This document shows positions 9,680-18,517 of a stretch of DNA of 64,000 bases, one piece after another. Numbering within the stretch: position 1 is the stretch's first letter; each line of letters starts with the position of its first letter. Under the pieces are notes generated by a model. The model was not told the DNA's origin and did not search any database. It saw nothing but the letters and a program-made list of their open reading frames with translations. The position numbers and the translations under genes are program-made. This stretch comes from Sulfitobacter sp. SK012 (GTDB taxonomy: Bacteria > Pseudomonadota > Alphaproteobacteria > Rhodobacterales > Rhodobacteraceae), in NCBI RefSeq assembly GCF_003352085.1, contig NZ_CP025804.1, forward strand, positions 2,976,001 through 3,040,000, written 5' to 3'.

Positions 9680-10930
9680 ATGCGCTATTCCGGCTTAAAG
9701 GTTATAAAAGAGGCTTTGACCGGCCACAAAGGCTGGACGCCTGCGTGGCGCGATCCTGAGCCGCAACCCCACTATGACATCATCATCATCGGTGGTGGCG
9801 GGCATGGACTGGCGACTGCGCATTACCTTGCATCCGTTTACGGCCAACACAAAGTAGCGGTCATCGAAAAAGGTTGGATTGGCGGCGGCAACGTCGGGCG
9901 CAACACCACGATCATTCGGTCCAATTACATGCTGGATGGCAATGAGCCGTTTTATGAATTCTCGCTCAAGCTCTGGGAAGGGCTGGAGCAAAACATCAAT
10001 TACAACGCCATGGTCAGCCAACGTGGCATCATGAACCTCATCCATTCAGACGCCCAGCGGGACGCATTCATCCGGCGCGGCAATGCAATGATGCTCAATG
10101 GCGCTGACGCTGAGTATTTGGATGTGGCGGCCATCAAGCGCGAATACCCTTTCCTCAATTTTGATGATGCACGGTTTCCGATTAAGGGCGGCCTCGCGCA
10201 GCGGCGTGGTGGCACCGTGCGTCACGATGCTGTCGCCTGGGGCTATGCCCGTGCGGCAGACAGCAAGGGCGTGGACATTATCCAGAACTGCGAAGTGACC
10301 GGCTTTCGTATTGAGAACGGCAAATGCCACGGGGTCGAAACATCCAAAGGTTTCATTGGAGCCAACAAGGTGGGCTGCGCGGTCGCCGGGAATTCTGGCC
10401 GGTTAATGTCGATGGCAGGCATGCGGCTCCCTATTGAAAGCCACGTCCTGCAAGCGTTCGTGTCTGAAGGTCTAAAGCCCGTGTTACCCGGCGTGATAAC
10501 CTTTGGCGCGGGTCACTTCTATGTCAGCCAATCTGACAAGGGCGGCTTGGTGTTTGGCGGCGATATCGACGGGTATAATTCCTACGCGCAACGCGGCAAC
10601 CTACCCGTGGTCGAGGACGTCTGCGAAGGTGGGATGGCAATCATGCCAATGATTGGCCGTGCACGCCTGTTGCGGATGTGGGGCGGCATCATGGACATGT
10701 CGATGGATGGATCCCCGATCATTGACCGCACTGACATCGAAGGCCTCTATTTCAATGGGGGTTGGTGCTATGGCGGGTTCAAGGCAACGCCTGCCTCGGG
10801 TCATGTGTTTGCACATCTTCTGGCGCGCGACACGCCCCATGAAACGGCGACAGCCTACCGTTTTGACCGGTTTAAGACCGGTCACATGATCGATGAAAAA
10901 GGGATGGGCAATCAGCCCAATTTGCACTGA
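9680..10930 (+). CDS. mgdA: N-methylglutamate dehydrogenase subunit A (SoxB-like)
   Basis: A 416-residue FAD oxidoreductase homologous to the beta subunit of heterotetrameric sarcosine oxidase. It has an N-terminal dinucleotide fold (IIIIGGGGHG near residue 35) and a DAO-type domain. The start at 9680 follows GGAGGG with 9-base spacing and gives the family N-terminus MRYSGLKVIKEAL. In the complex it oxidises N-methylglutamate to glutamate, with the methyl carbon passed to folate or released as formaldehyde. Linkage with gmaS, mgsABC, tmm and tdm favours N-methylglutamate over sarcosine as substrate. It is the first gene of mgdABCD. Confidence 0.85.
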   Translation: MRYSGLKVIKEALTGHKGWTPAWRDPEPQPHYDIIIIGGGGHGLATAHYLASVYGQHKVAVIEKGWIGGGNVGRNTTIIRSNYMLDGNEPFYEFSLKLWEGLEQNINYNAMVSQRGIMNLIHSDAQRDAFIRRGNAMMLNGADAEYLDVAAIKREYPFLNFDDARFPIKGGLAQRRGGTVRHDAVAWGYARAADSKGVDIIQNCEVTGFRIENGKCHGVETSKGFIGANKVGCAVAGNSGRLMSMAGMRLPIESHVLQAFVSEGLKPVLPGVITFGAGHFYVSQSDKGGLVFGGDIDGYNSYAQRGNLPVVEDVCEGGMAIMPMIGRARLLRMWGGIMDMSMDGSPIIDRTDIEGLYFNGGWCYGGFKATPASGHVFAHLLARDTPHETATAYRFDRFKTGHMIDEKGMGNQPNLH

Positions 10931-11214
10931 TGATTATCAATCACCCCCTGCTTGGCCCGCGTGATAGTGCCGAATTTGTGTATCTTGGCGATGCTGAACT
11001 GATCGATCGCCCTGATCCCGAAACCGCGTCGCCCGAGGACTGGTACGAGTACGGGTATTTGCGCGACAACCCTGCAGGGCTGCACCGCGAGCTATGGTGG
11101 CATGAGGGCGGTGACCGGTCTTGGCTGGTTGTGACGCGCAACACCATGACCCATGAAATTACATCCGTCGAGATCGCCCGCGATGTCGCGCGCAAAATGG
11201 GGCGCAGCTCATGA
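10930..11214 (+). CDS. mgdB: N-methylglutamate dehydrogenase subunit B (SoxD-like, no cysteines)
   Basis: A 94-residue small subunit matching the SoxD fold, with DPETASPEDWYEYGYLRDNP and LHRELWWHEGGDRSW. Classic SoxD binds zinc through three cysteines and one histidine. Here there is no cysteine anywhere: the N-terminal Cys pair reads around HPLLG, and the C-terminal Cys is replaced by Asp in HEGGD (His58 kept). The zinc site therefore seems lost, leaving a structural role at the A-C interface. The ATG overlaps the mgdA stop by one base and the end overlaps mgdC by four. Confidence 0.82.
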   Translation: MIINHPLLGPRDSAEFVYLGDAELIDRPDPETASPEDWYEYGYLRDNPAGLHRELWWHEGGDRSWLVVTRNTMTHEITSVEIARDVARKMGRSS

Positions 11215-14156
11215 GCAACAAGAACCGACTAAGTGGCGGTCAGATTGATCGCGACACACCGCTGAACTTCACATTTGATGGCAAATCCTATCAGGGCTTC
11301 GCTGGGGATACGCTGGCCTCAGCGCTCTTGGCCAATAATGTGCGCCTAATGGGCCGGTCCTTCAAATATCACCGGCCACGCGGGCCACTTTCTGCTGGTT
11401 CTGAGGAGCCGAATGCTCTGGTGGAGCTGCGCGGCGGGGCACGACAAGAACCCAACACACGCGCGACCACCGCCGAATTATATGATGGTCTAGAAGCAAA
11501 ATCCCAAAACCGTTGGCCAAGCCTTTCGTTTGATGCGCTGTCGATCAATGACCGGTTTTCGAATTTCCTGACGGCTGGGTTTTACTACAAGACCTTCATG
11601 TGGCCTGCCGCCTTCTGGGAAAAAATCTATGAGCCGATCATTCGCAAGGCTGCGGGGTTGGGCTCACTTTCGATGAAAGAAGACCCCGACACGTATGACA
11701 AAGGGTTCCGCCATTGCGACCTCTTGGTGATTGGTGCGGGGCCCGCTGGCCTTATGGCGGCATTGACTGCGGGTCGCGCAGGGCATGACGTTATTCTGGC
11801 GGACGAAGATTTCCGCATGGGCGGACGCCTCAATAGCGAAACTTTTAGTGTCGCGGGTATGCCGGGTGCCGATTGGGCGGCCGGGATTTTGGCTGAACTG
11901 AGCAGCCTGCCAACCGTGCGGCTGATGACCCGAACAACAGTAATCGGGGCATTTGATCATGGCACATACGGTGCGGTGGAACGGGTTTCAGACCACCTCC
12001 ACACACCTGAAGCGGGCAAACCTCGTCAAATCCTTTGGCGTATCTATGCGTGCAAGACGATCCTTGCTGCGGGCGCGACAGAGCGGCCCATCGCATTTGA
12101 AAACAACGATCGTCCCGGCATTCTGCTGGCAGGCGCGCTGCGCAGTTATGCAAACAGGTGGGCGGCGACGCCTGCGGGGCGCATTGCGATCTTTACCAAC
12201 AATAACGACGGCCACCGCACTGCCGATGACCTGATGGCCAAAGGCGTTGAAATCGCTGCCGTAATCGACACTCGGCCAGATGCGCCAAGGTCAGATCATT
12301 GTCAGGTTTTAAAAGGCGCGCAGGTTATCGATACCAAAGGGCGGTTGGGCTTAAGCTTTGTTGAAGTACTCCAGGCCGATGGTAGCTTGCGCACCATTGA
12401 ATGTGGCGCTTTAGGCGTCTCAGGCGGGTGGAACCCAAATGTGCAGCTAACGTGCCATCAACGGGGTCGACCTGCTTGGAATGAAGATGTGGCGGCGTTT
12501 GTCCCGGGCGGCACCCTGCCCCCCGGCATGTCCGTCGCTGGATCTGCGAACGGTCAGTTTTCAACCCACGCGGCACTCAAATCCGGCATTTCCGCGGCCC
12601 GCAAGGCACTTGGGATCAAGGGCAGAGCGCCCGCTGTTCCAAAAGCTGAGGATACGCCCATCGTGCAAACCCCGTTTTGGTATGTTCAAGGGGCCTCACG
12701 CGCTTGGCTCGACCAGCAAAACGACGTCACTGTCAAAGACGTGAAACTGTCCCATCAAGAAGGGTTTCGCTCCGTCGAGCACCTTAAACGCTATACCACA
12801 TTGGGCATGGCGACAGATCAGGGCAAGACATCCAATATGGGCGGTCTGGCCGTGATGGCCGAGTTGGCCGGAAAATCGATCCCTGAAGTTGGCACCACCA
12901 TATTCCGCCCGCCCTATACGCCGACAGCCATTGGTGCCTTGGCAGGCAGGATGCGCGGTCAAGAATTCCATCCGACGCGACTGACGCCTTCGCATTTTTG
13001 GGCGAAAGAACGCGGTGCTGTGTTTGTTGAAGTTGGCAATTGGCTACGGGCGCAGTGGTTCCCCCTGCCCCATGAGACCCATTGGCGAGAAAGCGTGGAC
13101 CGCGAAGTCCAGCAAACCCGTGCATCTGTTGGCGTTTGTGATTGTACGACCTTGGGCAAGATCGACGTCCAAGGCACGGATGCAGCTGCGTTTCTCAACA
13201 AGGTCTATTGCAACGGATTTGCCAAGCTTACTGTTGGTAAAGTTCGGTATGGTCTGATGTTGCGCGAAGACGGGATTGCCATGGACGACGGCACCGCGGC
13301 CCGGATGGCAGAGGATCATTTTGTAATCACAACCACAACGGCCAACGCCGGGCGCGTCTACCAACACATGGAATTTGTGCGCCAATGTCTGTTTCCGGAT
13401 TTGGATGTGCAGTTGATTTCGACGACCGAAGCTTGGGCGCAATACGCCGTTGCCGGACCAAATTCGCGCGCACTTTTGCAAAAAATCGTGGATGCGGAAT
13501 TCGACCTCAGCAATGAGGGCTTTCCCTTCATGGCATGCGCCAACATTACTGCCTGTGGCGGGCTGCGCGCGCGGCTCTTTCGGATATCCTTCTCTGGCGA
13601 GCTTGCCTTTGAAATTGCGGTCCCTTCTCGCTACGGCGACGCATTGATGCGCAAGTTGATGTCAGAGGGCGAGGAATTTGGCGTCGTGCCATATGGCACC
13701 GAAGCCTTGGGCGTCATGCGGATCGAAAAAGGCCACGCGGCGGGCAATGAGCTAAACGGTACCACAACCGCGCTGAACCTAGGCTTGGGGCGCATGGTGT
13801 CCAAGGCAAAAGACAGCATCGGATCGAAACTGTCTGAGCGCTCCGGATTGAACGAGGAAGGCGCGCTCAACCTTGTTGGGGTCAGGCCGCTGGATCCGTC
13901 CGATAAGGTAACCGCAGGTGGGCATTTGATGGCCAAAGACGGCGAAATGACCGCAGCCACCGATCAGGGCTACGTCACATCCGCCTGCTATTCGCCGAGT
14001 TCGGGCTCAATGATCGGCTTGGCATTTATCAAGGATGGCGCAAACCGGCTGGGTGAACAGATGCGAATTACATCACCCGTCACGAATTCGACCATCGCCG
14101 TAGAAGTTGTTTCCCCGCATTTTGTTGATCCAGATGGAGAACGCCAACGTGCATGA
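11211..14156 (+). CDS. mgdC: N-methylglutamate dehydrogenase subunit C (SoxA-like)
   Basis: A 981-residue large subunit homologous to sarcosine oxidase alpha. It begins with a ferredoxin-fold Fer2_4-type region (residues 10-90, with RSFKYHRPRG). A dinucleotide-binding disulphide-reductase-like domain follows (LLVIGAGPAGLMAALTAGRA near 172). The C-terminal half from about 600 is a GcvT-type folate-binding domain, ending in MRIEKGHAAG and the GcvT_C barrel. The GcvT part should pass the methyl carbon to tetrahydrofolate. An ATGA overlap links it to mgdB. Confidence 0.87.
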   Translation: MSNKNRLSGGQIDRDTPLNFTFDGKSYQGFAGDTLASALLANNVRLMGRSFKYHRPRGPLSAGSEEPNALVELRGGARQEPNTRATTAELYDGLEAKSQNRWPSLSFDALSINDRFSNFLTAGFYYKTFMWPAAFWEKIYEPIIRKAAGLGSLSMKEDPDTYDKGFRHCDLLVIGAGPAGLMAALTAGRAGHDVILADEDFRMGGRLNSETFSVAGMPGADWAAGILAELSSLPTVRLMTRTTVIGAFDHGTYGAVERVSDHLHTPEAGKPRQILWRIYACKTILAAGATERPIAFENNDRPGILLAGALRSYANRWAATPAGRIAIFTNNNDGHRTADDLMAKGVEIAAVIDTRPDAPRSDHCQVLKGAQVIDTKGRLGLSFVEVLQADGSLRTIECGALGVSGGWNPNVQLTCHQRGRPAWNEDVAAFVPGGTLPPGMSVAGSANGQFSTHAALKSGISAARKALGIKGRAPAVPKAEDTPIVQTPFWYVQGASRAWLDQQNDVTVKDVKLSHQEGFRSVEHLKRYTTLGMATDQGKTSNMGGLAVMAELAGKSIPEVGTTIFRPPYTPTAIGALAGRMRGQEFHPTRLTPSHFWAKERGAVFVEVGNWLRAQWFPLPHETHWRESVDREVQQTRASVGVCDCTTLGKIDVQGTDAAAFLNKVYCNGFAKLTVGKVRYGLMLREDGIAMDDGTAARMAEDHFVITTTTANAGRVYQHMEFVRQCLFPDLDVQLISTTEAWAQYAVAGPNSRALLQKIVDAEFDLSNEGFPFMACANITACGGLRARLFRISFSGELAFEIAVPSRYGDALMRKLMSEGEEFGVVPYGTEALGVMRIEKGHAAGNELNGTTTALNLGLGRMVSKAKDSIGSKLSERSGLNEEGALNLVGVRPLDPSDKVTAGGHLMAKDGEMTAATDQGYVTSACYSPSSGSMIGLAFIKDGANRLGEQMRITSPVTNSTIAVEVVSPHFVDPDGERQRA

Positions 14157-14715
14157 TTTACAGCCTATAACGGCCCTAGGCGCTGCAGAACCACGCGTCG
14201 ATACCGTTGGCACCCTTAGCTGCCACGAAGTGACCACCCTTGCATTAGCCTCAGTGGCTGCTCGGTTGGGGCAAGAAGCGGCGTGCGGAAAAAAGCTACG
14301 CGCGTTTCTGGGAACAGATGCGCCCGGTCCAGCAAAAGCCGTCTTATCCCAACTTTACTCAGCTGTTTGGATGGGGCCGGAGCAGTGGATGATCGGAGGT
14401 GACGACGCGGCCGGAGAACTTTTGGCTGATATCGTCAAATCAAAGCTTGGCACCACAGCTTCGGTTACAGAGCAATCCGACGCCTGGTGCTGCTTTGATC
14501 TTAGTGGCCAAGGGATCGTTCCGGTGATGGAATTGCTGTGTAATATCAACATACGTGCAATGCAAAGCGGCGATGCCCAGCGGACGTCTATTCATCATCT
14601 AGGCTGCTTTGTCGTGTGCGGCGATCCGGGTGGTTTCGTGCGTATTTTGGGCCCACGCGCATCCGCAGGTTCACTGCACCATGCGATCGTGACAGCCATG
14701 AAATCGGCTCTTTAG
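14149..14715 (+). CDS. mgdD: N-methylglutamate dehydrogenase subunit D (SoxG-like)
   Basis: A 188-residue gamma-type subunit (SoxG/YgfZ-GcvT-like fold) completing the heterotetramer. I chose the GTG at 14149: GGAGA lies 8 bases upstream and the resulting N-terminus (M)HDLQPITALG fits SoxG proteins. An ATG at 14134 is possible. The start overlaps the mgdC stop by 8 bases. The stop at 14713-14715 overlaps the stop of the convergent regulator gene, so no terminator fits between them. Confidence 0.8.
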   Translation: MHDLQPITALGAAEPRVDTVGTLSCHEVTTLALASVAARLGQEAACGKKLRAFLGTDAPGPAKAVLSQLYSAVWMGPEQWMIGGDDAAGELLADIVKSKLGTTASVTEQSDAWCCFDLSGQGIVPVMELLCNINIRAMQSGDAQRTSIHHLGCFVVCGDPGGFVRILGPRASAGSLHHAIVTAMKSAL

Positions 14716-15740
14716 GTCGACGGAACGGGCGCGCTCCCCAAAACCCTAAAGGCGTTGATTTGCGTCCGGTCCTGATGCGGCGTGACACCAAAGGCATGTT
14801 TGTAATGCGCGATCAGCGGGGTCGATGTGGCGTATCCCACCGCAAATGCAATCTGTGCAATGCTTTCACTTGAGTGCTGCACCAGCTGGCGGGCAATCTT
14901 CATGCGCATCGCCCGGTAATAATGCGTTGGATTTTGCCCCGTCGCCTTTTTGAATGCGCGTTCAACTTGCCGGGGTGTGACACCTAGGCGCAACGCAACT
15001 TCAGCTACTGAGATCGGATTGGACAGGTCTTCGGAAAACAGGCTGACGGCCCGGCCGACCAAATCTGGCAGTGCGCCATTGTCGTTCGTCTGGATAGGGA
15101 CCCTTTGCTTGACACCCTTTGCAGCCGTCATGGGATGCTGGAACCAACACGCCACCTCGTTTGCGATGTCCACGCCCAACTCATCATCAATAAGCTGCAA
15201 TGCCAGATCAAATGCCGCCGCAGCGCCAGAAACGGTATAGCGCCGCCCATCTTGCACGATGACCTCATCCACTGCTTCTATTGTTGGGAACTCACTTCGA
15301 AAGGCCGCCTCATAGCACCAATGAACCGAGCACCGGTGGCCTTCCATCACGCCAGCCCGCACCAGCGGAAAGACTCCTCCACTGACGCCCCCAAGGATAA
15401 CGCCCTGCCGGTCCAATGAACGCAGCACGCCGTGCGCACTCTTTGGGTTTGCAAATTTGCTGACCGGACTGCTGAGAAGGATCAAAAGATCGACACCACT
15501 GACGTCCTTCAACGAAATATCCGGCTCAAAGCTAACCCCAGCACTTGAGACGACCTTGGTCCCCTGCTCCGAAATCAGGCTCCACCCAAAGCTGGTGGTG
15601 CCCGCAATTTCGTTTGCAGCGCGCAAAGGTTCAATCATGGACGTCAAACACGCCATCGGAAAATCCGGCGAGATCAAAAACCCAATCTGGATGATTTTAC
15701 TCTTATGCAACTTATTTGCCCCATTAGGAAAATTTGACAT
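14712..15740 (-). CDS. GlxA-family AraC-type transcriptional regulator
   Basis: A 342-residue regulator. Residues 15-190 form a DJ-1/PfpI-like (class I amidotransferase-like) sensor domain (IIQIGFLISPDFPMACLTSM; VDLLILLSSPV; GVSGGVFPLVRAG). Residues 230-325 form a double helix-turn-helix AraC domain (VAEVALRLGVTPRQVERAFK and IAQIAFAVGYAT). This layout is shared with GbdR and similar regulators of betaine and methylamine catabolism. It converges on mgdABCD and diverges from the XRE-cupin gene, with a GGGCAAA/TTTGCCC repeat between them. It is a good candidate activator of the methylamine genes; the inducer is unknown. Confidence 0.85.
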   Translation of the reverse strand: MSNFPNGANKLHKSKIIQIGFLISPDFPMACLTSMIEPLRAANEIAGTTSFGWSLISEQGTKVVSSAGVSFEPDISLKDVSGVDLLILLSSPVSKFANPKSAHGVLRSLDRQGVILGGVSGGVFPLVRAGVMEGHRCSVHWCYEAAFRSEFPTIEAVDEVIVQDGRRYTVSGAAAAFDLALQLIDDELGVDIANEVACWFQHPMTAAKGVKQRVPIQTNDNGALPDLVGRAVSLFSEDLSNPISVAEVALRLGVTPRQVERAFKKATGQNPTHYYRAMRMKIARQLVQHSSESIAQIAFAVGYATSTPLIAHYKHAFGVTPHQDRTQINAFRVLGSAPVPST

Positions 15741-15747
15741 ACAATGG

Positions 15748-15780
15748 GGGCAAAGTTAGCACGAACAGAATTGTTTGCCC
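15748..15780. promoter_or_regulatory. Inverted repeat between two divergent regulators (candidate operator)
   Basis: GGGCAAA at 15748-15754 and TTTGCCC at 15774-15780 form a perfect 7-bp inverted repeat. A third copy, TTTGCCCC at 15715-15722, lies in the first codons of the GlxA-type gene. The position, immediately upstream of both starts, fits an operator for one of the two regulators. Confidence 0.45.
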
Positions 15781-15807
15781 AAGCTTGGGTACTTAGAAGG
15801 CGCAGCT

Positions 15808-16464
15808 ATGAATATCAAAGAAGAATTGCCCACAGTCGTACCAAAGCTCACACAAGATCCGCACCGCACACGCGAAGGCGACCGTGAGAAAGTTCTCGAA
15901 GTCGCGATTGGCCGCGAAGTCCGTGCGTTTCGACGCCAACAAGAGATCACCGTGGCTGAGCTTGCTGGGCTGACGGGCCTCTCAATCGGCATGCTGTCCA
16001 AGATCGAGAACGGCAATACGTCGCCCTCTCTTACGACGCTGCAGACTTTGGCCAATGCGCTCTCCGTCCCTTTGACTAGTTTTTTCCGCCGGTTTGAAGA
16101 AAAGCGGCAAGCGGTTCACACCAAATCCGGCGAGGGCGTAGAGACGGCCCGCGAAGGCACGCGCGCGAACCACCAATATCGGCTCTTGGGACATATTGGA
16201 TCAAACGCATCTGGCGTTATTGTCGAGCCGTACCTGATCACGCTGGATGCTGAATCCGATATTTTCCCGACGTTTCAGCATGGTGGCATTGAGACGATCT
16301 ACATGCTCGAAGGCGAAGTTGATTATCGTCACGGTGACCATGTCCACGCACTTGAACCCGGCGATACGTTATTCTTTGATGCTGACGCGCCGCACGGACC
16401 GGAAAAACTGAAGACATTGCCCGCAAAATACATCTCGATCATCAGTTACCCACAGAACGCCTGA
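15808..16464 (+). CDS. XRE-family regulator with C-terminal cupin domain
   Basis: A 218-residue regulator. An HTH-XRE domain spans residues 25-85 (EIGREVRAF-type start, then LAGLTGLSIGMLSKIENGNT). A cupin beta-barrel at 135-215 has HGGIETIYMLEGEV and LEPGDTLFFDADAPHGPE, which is the PuuR/SutR-type layout often tied to amine catabolism. I used the ATG at 15808, with AGAAGG upstream, instead of the longer frame from 15775. It diverges from the GlxA-type regulator and ends 2 bp before the convergent dmmC stop. It could repress mgd or dmm genes, with the cupin sensing an amine intermediate. Confidence 0.83.
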   Translation: MNIKEELPTVVPKLTQDPHRTREGDREKVLEVAIGREVRAFRRQQEITVAELAGLTGLSIGMLSKIENGNTSPSLTTLQTLANALSVPLTSFFRRFEEKRQAVHTKSGEGVETAREGTRANHQYRLLGHIGSNASGVIVEPYLITLDAESDIFPTFQHGGIETIYMLEGEVDYRHGDHVHALEPGDTLFFDADAPHGPEKLKTLPAKYISIISYPQNA

Positions 16465-16466
16465 GC

Positions 16467-17534
16467 TTACTTTTGCAAAGGCGGCTCTGTGTCAGAGTTG
16501 GAAAAAACACCCGGTGAAGTCGGCTGCCCGTCATCGAATTTTGACAGGTAGTCCAACATCATTGGGCGGTTGTCGATGAACCCTTTGTAGGTGGCAAGCT
16601 CTTCGGGCAGATCGCGTATCACACGGTGCAGACGGCGACCCCATTTGGGCATGCTCATCAGATCATCAAAGCTGCACAGGTAACACCGGATCGGAAACAC
16701 CAACGCATTTGACCGCGGTAGCCGGAAGAACGTCTGTAACTCGACCCTCAGGTGCTGTTTTGTGCCGATGTTTTCAGGCGTGACAGATGTTTTCTGAATG
16801 CCCCATTTGTGATAGTTTTCCGGGCTGGTATCCAGCAAAGGATTGACCGTCATCGTCCAGTTCAGCCGCCGAGCTGGCGCGCCCTGCTGGACGTTCAAAA
16901 GGAACTTGAGCGCTCGAATAAAAATGCCCTTTTCATGGGCAAGCGGCACCGGCGCGTGCCATTCAAAGAAGTTCATACCAAGGTCGAAATCAAGGCTCCA
17001 ATCGGCTTGGGTCGTGACCATGCCTGCATCCATCCACAGGTTATCTTCACGTTGATCCAGAACACAGAAATCACCCTGTGCCTGCCGCGTGATGTATTCC
17101 ATCGGGCCACAAGGCAATGTTGCCTCGTCGAGAAACGTAAACGTGTCATCGATGCCCAACGGCTTGTTAACCCAGCGCCAGTTGTCCCCATCACGGTGCA
17201 GTTCGAAATGGTCCGGGTAATCCTCAGATTTGGACACCATGATCAACTCAAGCAGATCCCAGCCCGCAAGTGTCATATGCGGCAGCGATTGACACCGAAG
17301 CGGATCATCGGCCAGAACCATGGCGCGATCCCGCATTTCGGCCACGTAATGCTCATCTACATCAAAACGCTTTTCATAGATCGACCCTTCTGGGCCACCT
17401 CTGTGCTGCTCCATGTTGACGGAGTACATGTAGCTGTCTTCGTGGAACGGAAACGGAAAGCGTTTGATCGCCCAGTCAGAGTTGTGAAACGAATAATCGT
17501 CCCGGAAGGTCTCGTCGTTAAATTGAAGGGTCAT
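16467..17534 (-). CDS. dmmC: Dimethylamine monooxygenase heme subunit (DUF3445 / HODM alpha-like)
   Basis: A 355-residue DUF3445 protein, the family of the heme-dependent oxidative N-demethylase catalytic subunit. It has the family pattern WAIKRFPFPFHEDSYMYSV at the start and long Trp/His-rich middle strands. It should carry out O2-dependent demethylation of dimethylamine to methylamine and formaldehyde, with electrons from the DmmB flavoprotein. Its ATG overlaps the dmmB stop (ATGA). The subunit letter follows the gene order dmmD-A-B-C; some sources may letter the subunits differently. It is the last gene of the operon. Confidence 0.83.
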   Translation of the reverse strand: MTLQFNDETFRDDYSFHNSDWAIKRFPFPFHEDSYMYSVNMEQHRGGPEGSIYEKRFDVDEHYVAEMRDRAMVLADDPLRCQSLPHMTLAGWDLLELIMVSKSEDYPDHFELHRDGDNWRWVNKPLGIDDTFTFLDEATLPCGPMEYITRQAQGDFCVLDQREDNLWMDAGMVTTQADWSLDFDLGMNFFEWHAPVPLAHEKGIFIRALKFLLNVQQGAPARRLNWTMTVNPLLDTSPENYHKWGIQKTSVTPENIGTKQHLRVELQTFFRLPRSNALVFPIRCYLCSFDDLMSMPKWGRRLHRVIRDLPEELATYKGFIDNRPMMLDYLSKFDDGQPTSPGVFSNSDTEPPLQK

Positions 17535-18517
17535 CTGTCCAACTCCAAGGATGCACCGACAAAGCGGCTAACGCAGGGCATGATTTTTTTGCCCGATGCA
17601 TGTTCTTCGTCATCAAGCCAGTGGTCGCGGTGAACAAACGTGCCGTCCGCTGCAATCACATCTGTTTCGCATTGCCCGCAAGACCCACCGCGGCACAGAA
17701 ACGGGGCCTCGACCCCTGCCCGCTCGATCGCTTCCAACAAGCTTTCGTTTTCGCCCACGGTGATTGTCTTGTCCGATTTGCACAGGCGGACCTGAAAGGG
17801 TGCGCCGGGCTCAGGGGCCAGAAACTCTTCGGAGTGCACATGATTGTTTGGCCATCCTGCGTCAGTCGCTGTCGCGTGGATCCAGTTGATCATCCCTTTG
17901 GGGCCACAAACATACGCATGCGTACCCAAAGGCTGACCGTCCAACAGCCCTTCTAGGTCGATGGCCTGGTTCTCGTTGTCGTAATAGACGTGAACCTTGT
18001 TGGGATATTTGTATCTTAGAACATCAACATAGCTGCCAAGCTCCGGGGAACGACACGCGTAGTGCAGTTCCCAATTACCGCCTGTCCGCTCCATCTGCGC
18101 AATCATCGACATAAAGGGCGTAATCCCGATGCCACCTGCAAAAAAGATGTGTTTCTTGGCCCGTAAATCCAGCGAAAACAGGTTCACCGGATAGGTGATT
18201 ACCATCTCGTCGCCAGCCTTTACGTTGCGATGCATAAACAGCGATCCACCTCGTCCCTGATCATCACGTCTTACGGAAATCGCGTAGGAGTTGCGGTCAG
18301 ACGGATCGGACATGAGCGAATAAGGATTGAGCCGTGTGCGCTCGCCGTCGCGCATTTCAACAACCGTGTGGGCACCGCCGGAAAACGGTGGAAAGAGGCC
18401 CCCGTCGCGGCGCTTGAATTCAAATCGGGTGACCAGATCATTCACAGGAACAACTGCGCTGACATGGACGTCGATCTTTTCGGCACCGGGTTTGGCTTTT
18501 TGTGGGGCGGCGCTCAT
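17531..18517 (-). CDS. dmmB: Dimethylamine monooxygenase reductase subunit (FNR-ferredoxin fusion)
   Basis: A 328-residue phthalate-dioxygenase-reductase-type protein. The flavin domain (RLNPYSLMSDP near residue 62) is followed by a NAD(P)H domain (FFAGGIGITPFMSMI near 125, YVCGPKGM near 207). A C-terminal plant-type 2Fe-2S domain has CRGGSCGQC near 275 and a final Cys in MPCVSRF. It passes electrons from NAD(P)H to the DUF3445 heme subunit. ATGA overlaps join it to both neighbours, so the three subunits are translated in a coupled way. Confidence 0.87.
   Translation of the reverse strand: MSAAPQKAKPGAEKIDVHVSAVVPVNDLVTRFEFKRRDGGLFPPFSGGAHTVVEMRDGERTRLNPYSLMSDPSDRNSYAISVRRDDQGRGGSLFMHRNVKAGDEMVITYPVNLFSLDLRAKKHIFFAGGIGITPFMSMIAQMERTGGNWELHYACRSPELGSYVDVLRYKYPNKVHVYYDNENQAIDLEGLLDGQPLGTHAYVCGPKGMINWIHATATDAGWPNNHVHSEEFLAPEPGAPFQVRLCKSDKTITVGENESLLEAIERAGVEAPFLCRGGSCGQCETDVIAADGTFVHRDHWLDDEEHASGKKIMPCVSRFVGASLELDR

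Noticed and set aside
9680..14715. Sarcosine oxidase soxBDAG as first reading
   Set aside because: The cysteine-free small subunit and linkage to gmaS and mgsABC favour N-methylglutamate dehydrogenase.
16752..17633. 293-codon plus-strand frame opposite dmmC/dmmB
   Set aside because: It is antisense to two motif-confirmed genes and is not protein-like.
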